Assembly: GCA_022385805.1 (NCBI GenBank)
Contig: MU277710.1
Span: 180,059 to 244,058 of the forward strand
Length of the DNA: 64,000 bases
Direction: 5' to 3'
Source: Pilatotrama ljubarskyi
Lineage: Eukaryota > Basidiomycota > Agaricomycetes > Polyporales > Polyporaceae
The translations under genes were made by a program, and so were the position numbers. Position 1 is the stretch's first letter; the number at the start of each line of letters is the position of its first letter. Below, one piece after another: positions 14,501 to 24,749 of this stretch. The notes under the pieces are model-generated. The model did no database searches, was not told the DNA's origin, and worked only from the letters and a program-made list of their open reading frames with translations.

Positions 14501-17500
14501 ATCGTATGGACAAAGCCATTCATGCGGAGTACAGTACGTACCTCTCGCCATCTTCCTTCCGTTCCTCCTCATCTCTGTCTGCATCATCTTCTCTCTGGGC
14601 ATCAGGGGCACCGCGCACCTCGCGGTAGATATGTTTGCGAACACAGCCCTGAGGGTCGTGTCGTGTTTCTGCGCCCGTCCAAGGCGGGAGCCGGGCAGCG
14701 TGTGCATGTGGTGCGCCCCTCCATGCTTCTTCTGCCTCTCTGACAGCCATAAGTGTTGTTCAGGGGGTGGTAGGAGCGCGGAGGGACGGTTGAGCCTTGA
14801 GCCTTAACAGGTTTGGTGATCGGCTCGTTGCGTCTCGCGAAATTATCGTGGGGACGTTTCACGATCCTCTACGGGGCAAGTCGGCCTCCCACTTCGTCGT
14901 GTCGCAGCCGAGACACGAGGAAGTGGGGGCGCATGGACAAAATGTGGTGGTGGTCTTGTGCTGCGCGTCGACGTGACGCGGGATGCCTCTGAGAATCATA
15001 ACGGGACGTGGTTCAGCCGGATGCCGTCGTCCACAGTCAGGCAGTGCACGAGATCGTCTTCATATCGTTTATGCCGGGGCGCGTGCAGGGCTAGTACGAA
15101 GTCTTCGGTTGCTTTTGTTCCCTCGCTGACGTGGCCACTTCGCATGGGGCCGACCCTGACATGGTCAGAACTGTAACCAGGTCGCCGCGGTGGGCCGCGT
15201 CATCAGTAGCGGGGACGCGTGTGGTTGATGCTGTCGCTCACCCAAACGGGGTGCAACATCCCGAGTAGGAGTCTGCTAGTGGCATATGACCATCTATAGT
15301 GGAGAGCTGCATACGTGGTAAGATCAAGTGTGCCCCCCTACGAGATTTTCTATGCCGTAACATCACAACTTGAATCCCTGACGGAGTCTCGTTTCTGACC
15401 GCGAATACTCGGCGGATCCCACAGCGAGTCTCATAATCTCATTCCGGGGTCGTCTGATGCGCCTGCACTCCGAACTATGAGCTATTCGCTGTATTGGTGC
15501 GCAGCTGGACAGTTCTCGAGCTCGCGGACGACAGAACTCGCCGAATACGAGAGTTCTCACTCTCCGCCCGTAGACGCTAGCGACTGTATGCGCCGACCCA
15601 TCGGGTCCACGCAGCTTGAACTTTGCAGCTCAGCGGAACGCAGCACCTGTCTTCGTCTCGTTGGACTCGTGTCTGCTTCTGTACGAGTATGGGACGCCAT
15701 CCGAGCCTCTCATCTAGATTCGACCGCATCGCATGCCTGGTATCAAGTACACCCCAATCTGACGAAATCTCGTCCGGGGCGCCGTCTTCGAACTCGCTCC
15801 GTCGCTTTGGTTCGTTTGCGATATCCTTCCGCGGCGTTGCGCTATCGCTTTCTCGGTCCCTTGGACACTGCCGGTGCCGTTGGAGAATGCGGTACAATAC
15901 AGTACAATAATGGGCATCATCAGACATCATCAGGCGACGTTTGAATTTTCTATCCCGCTAGCCTGACTATGTCTTCTCCATACCACGACTAACGAGCGCT
16001 CCGTCTATCACCAAACCGGCGGATGGTCCTATACGACGCGTCTTCCTCCGCCCATACCTCAAAACTGCGCCTTCCGTGGTAAGTACGCGAGGCGGTGTTT
16101 GTGATGCGCGACCGAGAAGTCCTGCACGTCTGTGCGCTCGACATGGTTGAACCTCGATATTCGTCCCTCGTCAGCGGGCCTCTTACAGACCGCCGACTCT
16201 GTGCCAGCTACCGGCGATTCTGGCCGTCTCGGAAGCGCAGCGGTAACATCAAACATACGAAGCACTCCTCTGAAATTAAAATTCTGAATTCGACTCGTCG
16301 ACTCCGCCGCGCGATCCGGCCCCTTCTTCGAGACATCGAGCTCGAGTCCATACCCTCTATAGCCTCCATTCAATTGTGAAGAACATTTGTACCGGCGGAC
16401 GCCCCTCTCAACCTGGTTACCTCAGCCGGAAGTGAGCGTGCAAGCGGAGCGGTGTATACCTTGAGGCTCACCCACCCCCGCTGCCCTCCCCTCTATGTTT
16501 TCCCTTTTCCGAAGACCCCCTTGACTCTACCCGATCGCGTTTGTATTCGCTGGTACCCCGTAGCCAATCAGCACCCTCCCTCCCGTGCATCCAAGTGAAC
16601 CAGTAGGAACCTCCCACCAATCAGACGCTGCATTTTGGTTTTCCTGTGCTGGCGTCCCAGAGCGACGAAGCCAAGTCCGGAGAGCGGTCTAGAGGGAGCA
16701 GCCAACCACGGCAAGCCGATCACGATACGGCCAGTCCGGAGTCGATGGCCTCCAGCGGCCGACGGATCAGCATGTCAGGTTCTGCCACCCAGATGAGATC
16801 CCGCCCTGTCTCCCGCTCAACCTCATCTGCTCGCCCGCTGTCGATTCTGGGCACAATCGCCTGATCGGGTGAGTGCAACGGGCGCGCCGCCTCGCCAATG
16901 CGGTAAGAGGCGCATCTCAGTGTACATCCCAGTCCTCAGACATCAGGAACGCCAGTTGAGAGGCAGCTCCATAACACAAACCTCAGGACGGCATGACGAG
17001 GTTCTGTCAACACAGCGGATGGCGCAGCTGGCGTCGGAAGTCGTGCGGAAACCCCTGGATCCCGACGATGCGCGAGCGCGAGGAGGGCGGGACCGGCGGG
17101 TGTCTTGAAGTTGTCTTAGTGGAGCGGAACTGCGGTTTTGCCTGAAGAGTCTTTATGGGTGGCTGTGCCGGTTCGGTACCGCAGAGCACCGACGCTCCGG
17201 ATCGGCGTGGCAGTTGCCGTATGTGGTAGCGTCCCGCCCGCCTTTCGTTCGTGTCCCGACTGCGTTGTTGCTCTCGCTTGCTGCTGGAACCGCGAGGACC
17301 CGCAGTACTAGGCCATGCCTGCGACATGGAAGCGTCAGATGGCATGTCATACGCTAGCGGGCTCTAGTACGCTAGCAGTTGTTGTGCAAGTTATGCTCAC
17401 CCTGAACTACAGAACTGTTCTTCCTGCTCCTGGGCGCGCCGAGCAAGGGCTTAGTTTAGATCGCCTCGGTGGCCACACCATCCATTCTTCGGCAATTGCG

Positions 17501-19060
17501 AGCATCAAGAGTTCGAACGCGCCGCAGAACCGACGCCTCTGGTTAGTCGTCCATCAGGCGCGCCCCTGTCTTCCTCGTGCGCAGTGACGACGGGTGATGT
17601 CAGATTTCGGACAGCGCGTCCTTGTTCGCCATTCCAGACGAATCGCAATGTTTCATGGAGGGAATTCCATGTGCATGCATGCTCGGCGCGTCGCAAGACG
17701 ACAGGGACCCTCTGCTCGGGAACAACGATCGATCATACCCGCTTCGCAGCTCTTGTCATCCCTTGACCCTGACGCCTGAGAGCCCTGAAGACCACAAGCC
17801 TTGAGCCACCCCTGCTCCGCGGTGCGACACTGGCAGGCGGGAGTTCAATTGATCGGACTATAATTTTGGGAACTGACGATCTTGTAATGGAAGAGCTGTG
17901 TTCCAACTGTTTACATCGGACGGGCAGTGCTCTAGACCTGTCGCACTTCAGTACTGAAAACACACATAAGTGCCACTTCACAACCGTCTGGGAGCGTAGG
18001 AGTGCGCTAGAGAGCCAACTGTACGGGTAAATGTGATCTGAAGGAGTTCCTAGGGCCATAGTCAAGCCGGAAGCGAACGATACGCCATTGCTCAAGCCTC
18101 GGCATACGTCGTACAACCCGCATGATGCCAATACATGGTCATTCAATGGGAAGAAGCCCACAAATCCACCCCCCTAGCTGGCACTAGACTGTATGGCCGA
18201 GCTCGATCATGCGCGACCTTTGGCGACCTCTTAATGGCTGGCACGAACCTGCATGAGATGGCGCGCCAGGTCTCCTATATGTCGAGTGGGGGTGCGTCAC
18301 GGCATGCGCAGGGCGCGACGAGCGCAGCATCTCCGCGAATTCTCGGAAGCTCGCTGACTGAAATGATAGGACCTGCTGCTTGCGTCGGCCGGGGGAGTGT
18401 GGATGCACGCCAGGATAGGCTAGGACCCACGGACTAGCTAGAGGTGCTGTTGACGCGGAAGATGTACGTTCAAGTTGCTCGTGACCAGACTGGCAGGCAT
18501 GAATGATGCATCCTATTAGCGGCCGTTGTGAGAGGCACCAACGGGATCGTCTACGTATTGACCTAAACATGTGAAGCTAGATCCATATCGTAGAATGTTT
18601 GTTGACATGGGTAAGGATGCTTACCACCGTGAGTAGCGCTGGCCAGACCAGACGACCTGGATTACCCCGCAGGTTCTACCAAGTATGTGGGGATAGGGGT
18701 CATCTAACTGGTTCCAGTATGTTGCCCGTCTAGTAGCTTCCTTCGCCCGGAGCACAGTGTACTCCCTTATCGCGCAACTGCATTAACTGCATTGAATGAA
18801 GAGGGCACCGTGCGCTCGGACGTCGAGATATGCAACCTCCGGAGCGTGCCATGGGGCAATACCATAGACGTTCTTGGCGGATACGACTTTCTAGTACCTG
18901 CACGGTCCACGGAACTTCGTGAAATGTGCACAGCCTGGAACGATCACTCGCCGGTATCTATGACGAGGAAACGACGTCGAGGATACTACGAGTAGAGGCA
19001 CAGACGGCACTATGCCCGAAGCGGCAGCTGAGGGCTCGGGCGAACCTCTGCTTGGCACGG
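8600..19060. other. about 10.4 kb without a recognisable gene
   Basis: The first few hundred bases are the promoter and 5' region of the minus-strand Sfp1-like gene. Beyond that, many frames of 60-250 codons exist on both strands (for example 9823-10479 minus, 11473-12111 minus, 14052-14807 plus), but they overlap one another, lack conserved motifs and have no plausible splice models. The stretch is most likely intergenic DNA or old, decayed repeats. I saw no tRNA, rRNA or intact transposase. Confidence 0.4.
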
Positions 19061-19068
19061 GCTAACCC

Positions 19069-19422
19069 AGGACCCCTGACAATGGTAGGGGAACCCTCTT
19101 CAGCAATTTCGAAAATCTGGAGAAAATGTCCGGACATCAAATCGCCCTCTTCCGCCATAAATGTCCGGATTTGATGAGGCATTGACCCATTTTTTTCGCC
19201 GGAAATGTCCGGTCAAAGTGCTGAGGCTTCCGGCGCTTCCGGCCTTCACGGGCGCTAAATCCCTCAGAGCCCTCCGAGCGGTCGGTTTGTCCGGTATTCT
19301 CAGAGGGTTCCTGGCGGATTTAGCCCGGTTTTTGTCCGGACTGGAAGAGGCATAGGGGGTCCGGGACCCCCCATTTTGTCCGGTCATGTCCTGAAGGTCC
19401 GCCTACCATTGTCAGGGGTCCT
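19069..19422. mobile_element. hAT-type MITE, 354 bp, with 8-bp target duplication
   Basis: Perfect 21-bp terminal inverted repeats, left arm 19069-19089 beginning AGGACCCCTGACAATGG and right arm 19402-19422, flanked on both sides by the same octamer GCTAACCC (19061-19068 and 19423-19430). An 8-bp duplication is typical of hAT transposons. The interior has no coding frame of note but carries several copies of TGTCCGG or its complement, often preceded by A or T runs, resembling the subterminal transposase-binding repeats of hAT elements. The intact TIRs and target duplication suggest a fairly recent insertion. The transposase must come from elsewhere. Confidence 0.85.
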
Positions 19423-19841
19423 GCTAACCCTCGTTGGGGACACGAGGATCGGCCTCCCATTGCATCGCCGACTGGCGAATCTTCCAGACCACGGCGCACC
19501 TCAGGCAGGGCCGCGAGGGTGCTGTCAGACCGGTTTCTTGGTACGTGGGAAACCGGTCTTAGAGACCCCCTCCCACTACGGACGTTTCCCCCTGTAATCC
19601 AAATCGGGCGAAGTCTTTCTGCCAATTAACTCATTGTTGGAGGATTTCACGAGCATCCGCAGGCCGATATTTGCCCCTTTCGGCCCCGGCGCTGGTGTAC
19701 CGTACTAGTATTATTGAATGCTACATTACCAACTAGGAGACCCCCGTGCATCCTGAGGTCTCTGTAGCAGATTCCGGGAACCTCATGAGTTGGAAAACCC
19801 CTGTGCATACCTCCGCGCATATCCTCATGCATGCCTCTGGG

Positions 19842-19938
19842 CGGAGGTTGACGGGGACGTGCGCACAGAGGTCAGCGCAGAGGTCGGCACGGAGGTCGGC
19901 GCGGACATTTGCGCGGAGGTCGGTAAGTCGGACTCTTG
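19842..19938 (+). repeat. 12-bp periodic array, first block
   Basis: Tandem degenerate units of about 12 bp with the core GAGGTCGGCGCG, roughly eight units. On the plus strand they translate as tetrapeptides EVDG-DVRT-EVSA-EVGT-EVGA-DICA-EVGK, with a hydrophobic residue at the second position of nearly every unit. A related block lies at 20485-20645. It could be a minisatellite or the remains of a repeat-encoding exon. Confidence 0.6.
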
Positions 19939-20484
19939 GGCGCTAAGGGGTAAGCCATGGCCCGGCCCGGCACCGAACCAGTTTCACCGTTCACGGCCGA
20001 GAACAAAATGAATTCAACATATCGGGATGGTAGCAGTACCACTATCATATTTGAGCATGGCATTGTAGGCCGGCGTGCCAATATTGTTACCTATGCTGCG
20101 CTTTTGGTAACTTGAGGTGCCATACATCCATAGGACCACGTCAGATGTCGAGTGAACTTGCATACAGTTTCATGTACTGCAGTGCATTCTTGCTCAATCC
20201 AAGCACTCCAACATGCATAGGTAAATTATATTCGTACATTGACACACAAGTAGCTCTTAAACAGTGATGTAAGAAGCCCTGATTACTTTGCCCGAATCAA
20301 ATTTGCTCTATGATTTTTGCTTCACCGGATACAGTGAATATGTTTTCTGTGGTGGCACCGCAAGCCGAACGTAAGAGCGCCCGTAGTGGAACCGGTGAGC
20401 CGATATTCTCACGCTTATATTATAATAACAACAATTCATTAATAGAACATTAGGTAAGACATTGGCATAAACGTTCGCGCAAAG

Positions 20485-20645
20485 GATCGAGGAGAGGTCG
20501 ATGAGATTGTCCGCGTTAAGGTCATCACAGAGGTTGGTACAGACGTGGCCGCAGGTGTTTGTGCACTCGTGTTCGCCGAGGTCGGCTTAAAACTTGGTGC
20601 ATATGTTTGCGCGAAACTCTGTGCAGATGTCATCACAGTTGTCTT
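20485..20645 (+). repeat. 12-bp periodic array, second block
   Basis: About thirteen degenerate 12-bp units, read on the plus strand as EVDE-IVRV-KVIT-EVGT-DVAA and so on to KLCA-DVIT. Valine or leucine stays at position two of nearly every tetrapeptide although the DNA has diverged, so the period is clearer in the peptide than in the bases. It shares EVGT and EVD units with the block about 550 bp upstream. Confidence 0.55.
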
Positions 20646-21645
20646 AGTGTATTTTCGAGGATGAGAATAGCATATCTACATCAGTACTCCCGTTACAGTG
20701 CACTGCAGTCATTTCGAAGGCGAAACAACGCAAGCAATGTCCAAACGGAGCGAGTGTTCATTATATGTAGTCTCTTTATGGTAATTCCATCTGTGATGAG
20801 GTCTAGGCCTTTCCTCTATTTATATCCGCCATTGTGGACGTTCGCGCGGGGGCTGGCTGAGAGACCAGTTTCTCACGTACAAGGAAATACATCTCTTAGA
20901 CTCCGTCAACCCCTGCCTGAGGTGCCACGGCGATCGTTGGATACATGGGGACATATTCGCCGGTTGACTATGGCCATTGCGGCTGCACGGATGGTGTTCA
21001 ATGGCTGGTATGGACGCTGGGGCGCGCTGCAAGGAGAACGAGCTAATTTCAGATGCGAGAGCGCCGTCGACATCACTTACTGGTCAGAGCTCGCTGCTTA
21101 TAGTCCCTCGGACCACCCGGACAGCCATCGACATCATCTCGCCGTCATTCTAATCATTCTCAATGGGTCCTATGAGCGGTGTTTAACGTCACCAAGCTCC
21201 GACACGCAGCCAGGTGATCCTCAAGTGCAAAGCTTCGAGACCTAGGGGACCCGCACTTGAAGTAATACTACTCAAGTAGTAGCAGGGGAGTCCAAATCGA
21301 AGGTGCTACCGATGCATGAGTGCGCTAGTCAATAGCCACACGAACCTCGAGTGTGTCGGACGCCCAGGGGTGCCTTAGTACATATCCAGCGTAGCTCTCG
21401 CCACCATGGCTACGGACTCACCTAAGTAAAGCCTCGGACGCGCTCCAGCCGGAACTTCGACTGGATCACAATGCGCTGAGCGGACGGTAAATGCAGTTGG
21501 CCACGAGCTCGAGTACTGTTACATCTGTTGCGGAAGCGATCAGCCATGTCGTGACAGGAGAACGTGCAAACGGGGCATCGTCACTAACAATGATACAATG
21601 ACATCGTCTAAGCCTCTACGAGGCTCTGATGATCGTGCGGATTCT

Positions 21646-22682
21646 TCATCGCACGAATAGGCGCTTCCCTCGAAGCGGCCGCGCGGCGCCCACCCGACCC
21701 GTCTCGTTCTGGTACATCCGATATGCCTCGCGCAGGTGGTCGGGACTGAGCGGGCCTGAATCGTGGCGGCGGTCCTGCACCTTGCGCGCTGCGCGGAATA
21801 GATGTCAAGCGATGAGCACGACTATACCAAGGGGTGAAAAAAGGACGGACCTTTCTCGACCATCTCACCAACGAAGACCTTGGCGAAACCAGCGATGATC
21901 TGGGCCACAGGCAAGGACACTTGCTGCCCTGTCGTCTGCTGTATGACCTAGAATCGGAATGATATATGTATCTGACGCCTGGACGAAAAGCGACGGCAGT
22001 ACCCACCTTACGGACAGCCTGCTTGGATAGCGCATACCGACGGTATGCTTCGAAGCGATCATACTGTGCTGGACTCAGGTTGTCCATGAGCACTCTGCCA
22101 ACGAAGATGAGATGCGTGCCCAAGTATAGCCATCATGCGTACGCACTTGAGATTGTCTTTCGACTGACTCTGCCACGACAACTGGGCCGAGTAGTCATCA
22201 TCCGCCATAGCGGGCAGCAGCTCGTCCTCCCCATCGCCATCCTCTTCGCCTGCTTGCGCGCCAGGAACAGCAGGAGTTGTCGTCGAGGCTCCTGGTGTCC
22301 CAGGGTCCGCACCAGGAGCCGGAGTATTTCGAGTCGTCTGGGCGCCAGGGAGACTGAGACCCTCCGTTAAGCCAACCTGGGCGTCTTGCGTAGAAGTTGT
22401 CGGGGACGCGACTGCATTGGACGTGCTCGGTCCAGCCGCAGGCTGGGAGCTGCTTGCAGCTGACTGCGAGTCGCTCCATTGGATACCCGGCTGTGATCCG
22501 GATGGCTGGGACATGGACGGAGTACGTGGAGTGTCGACGGACGCATTCTTGGGCTTGCGACCGCGTTTTGCGCCCGTTCCGCGCGTTGCTGGTGCGCCCC
22601 CGCGTGATGAAGAGTTGGATGCACTTGTAGAAGGGATAAAGGACCGCTCTGGGACCGGGTAGTTGGCAAATGGCGAAGACAT
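21646..22682 (-). CDS. TAF11: TFIID subunit TAF11
   Basis: Histone-fold subunit of general transcription factor TFIID (nucleus), which pairs with TAF13. 287 aa from four exons; introns 22095-22146, 21948-22006 and 21789-21850 keep frame throughout. The N-terminal 170 residues are low-complexity Ser/Pro/Thr with a basic KRGRKPK patch and an acidic DGDGEDELL stretch. The C-terminal half is the TAF11 histone fold: [56 protein letters not shown] and [16 protein letters not shown]. These match the family in order and spacing. The start (ATG 22682, [14 protein letters not shown]) was chosen over an in-frame ATG 84 bp upstream because the extra residues look non-conserved. It is divergent from the zinc-finger gene at 23063, sharing about 380 bp of promoter. 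Confidence 0.9.
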
Positions 22683-23062
22683 GGAGTAGTGGCGCTTTTG
22701 TTGTGACGCTTTCGTTGTTGAACGGGAGCTCAGAGCTGGATAATGTGTGGTTCGTTTTGCTTTCAAGCCTTGATATCACCGAAGTAGGAGTATGGAGCCA
22801 ACAGCACGTCTTCTCGACGATTGGTGTGGTGCAGCTGGGGTATTGTATGTGGAATGTGCTGAACCGATGGTCGTGGTTCGAGTATGAGAAGTGCTTCAGC
22901 CAAGTTGGTGCGCCGCGCGCATGAGTCCGGGGTTGGCGCCCGACACGCCGACGTCTCCTCCCCGTCTCTTGTGTCAAGGACCACACCGCCAGCAACGACA
23001 AGATATACCGTACATCGACGACGGCCAACACCTCCCTAACCACCTCGTATAAACCCTGGAAC
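22683..23062. promoter_or_regulatory. shared divergent promoter of TAF11 and the Iec1-like gene
   Basis: The two start codons lie 380 bp apart in head-to-head orientation, so both core promoters must be here. I see no clear TATA box. The TAF11-proximal side contains short upstream ATGs that could be 5' UTR. Joint regulation of two nuclear transcription/chromatin factors is possible but not shown by the sequence. Confidence 0.5.
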
Positions 23063-24272
23063 ATGGCACGGAGCCAGTACAGCCCTTCACCTTCTCCTAG
23101 TCTGCCGTCGTCCGGTGGCGTCTCGGACTCTTCCAGCGACGACGAGTTCGGTTTGTATGGCGAACCAGGAGACTATGGCGCGTCCGCATCGAGACCTGGG
23201 TCTCCAGTCACGGCGGAGGTTTCCATGATGGGCGAGGAGCAGGACGCGGACACCATGACATGCCAGTGGGAGGATTGCGGCAAAGTGTTCGATCATCTCC
23301 CGACACTCATAGAACACATACATAACGGTGAGATTCGCTTGCATGAAGACGTCGGACATACGCTCATTCTGCGATTTTGTAGACCACATTGGCGTTCACA
23401 AGTCCAACTATACCTGCGAGTGGGCGGGATGCGTACGACGCGGCATCGCACAGACATCCCGGTTTGCCCTGATATCCCACATTCGGTCCCATACGGGGGA
23501 GAAGCCTTTCACTTGTCCCCGGCCAGGTGAGCTAGAGACTGGCGGCTTCACAAGCCCATCTAATGCTCGGTGTCATCGCAGAATGCGACAAATCCTTCAC
23601 TCGCTCAGACGCCCTCGCAAAGCACATGCGCATACAGCACAATATCTCTCCGCCCCTTCCAGGCCGAGGGGGTAATCGAAAGCGCAAACGCGAGGAAACC
23701 GAACCTGCCCCAGCGCATGCGCCAGAGTATCCTGGCTACTCCTCGTCGTTCAAGGTTGACCCTCATGGAGACGACGATGAATTCCGTCTGTCCCCCATTG
23801 AGGGTAGCAGCTTCGCTGCTCGCCTGCCGCCCGCGCCAGTCCGACAGTACAGTCCCGAGCCGGGCACATTCGAGTACGATCCCGAGGATGAGCTTCCGCC
23901 ACACCTGTTGCGGCAGGCAGATCCTGTTACGGGTCTGATCATGGGCCGCTCGCACACGCAGGTGCGCTACATGCTGATGAAGGCGAAGCACAAGTGGGCG
24001 CTGCAACAACACGAGGCGCTCGTCGAGGAGCTCCGTGTGCTACGACACGAGGAGAAATGCTGGAAGGAGCGCAAGGACGCCCTCCTCGACGAGCTGCTTC
24101 GCCGACAGTTTGGGTAGGCTTTCTTGTCATCTCGCCGTCAAGAGGTTTTGGAGCTAATATGACGATTCGCAGTCCTCAAGCGGAACAGCTCACCAACCCG
24201 CTCTTCATGACCGCTCAAAACACCTACGTACATCCTCCCGCAGAGGGGGAAGAGTCAGAGCCCTACCGCTAG
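23063..24272 (+). CDS. C2H2 zinc-finger protein, Iec1-like INO80 complex subunit
   Basis: 346 aa from four exons (introns 23328-23382, 23527-23581, 24114-24172). The N-terminus is acidic/Ser-rich. A run of C2H2 fingers follows: CQWEDCGKVFDHLPTLIEHI, then CEWAGCVRRG with paired His, then a classical finger after the linker HTGEKPF, CPRPECDKSFTRSDALAKH. All zinc ligands are present once the introns are removed. The C-terminal part has a charged helical segment (MKAKHKWALQQHEALVEELR) that could be a coiled coil. Finger order and spacing resemble fission yeast Iec1, the zinc-finger subunit of the INO80 chromatin remodeller; that assignment rests on family memory and is less certain than the finger call. 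The last exon encodes a short tail ending SEPYR. Confidence 0.82.
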
Positions 24273-24749
24273 TCCTGCCAGCCATCCCTCTGCCGCGTTT
24301 CCTCTCAGACTGTCTATTCCAGTGTCGACTGTTGCTGTACCAGTATGTACCTAGTACGCCCCCATTTGTTTATGCCAGTCAGTTAATGTGATACGCTCTG
24401 CCAACAATGCCTGCTTAGATCCCCTGTCCGCTATTGTAATTCGGCATATATCCAGCGGACAATAGGCTCGAAGGGTGGCTAAGCCTATGCGAGTGCCGAC
24501 GCACGCATGCGCCGGGGCCACATATTAGACGCTCAAAGCCATGGGTTCTGATGTGCACATCCAAATCAGGACAGAGTACAAGAATGAACAAAGGGCCCAC
24601 GGCACTGTGCCACTCGGTCCTATAAAAGCGCAATCATCTGCAACCGCATGCCTAAGACTGCACTTGCTTTCTAGCCACCATCATCCTCGCAGCTTCTGCC
24701 CGCCGCTGAAAATTGACCTTCTTCTGCTTACCATCGAGCCGAGTACAGG

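Larger units (their letters stand above)
19431..21645. other. intergenic stretch with periodic repeats and an unsupported 228-codon frame
   Basis: Apart from the two 12-bp periodic arrays listed separately, this region holds AT-richer DNA (about 20000-20470) and one plus-strand frame of 228 codons (20559-21245) that starts inside the second array and has no motif I recognise. I do not call it a gene. The stretch ends at the 3' end of the minus-strand TAF11 gene. Confidence 0.4.

Noticed and set aside
20559..21245. 228-codon plus-strand frame
   Set aside because: Begins inside a repeat array and has no recognisable domain.
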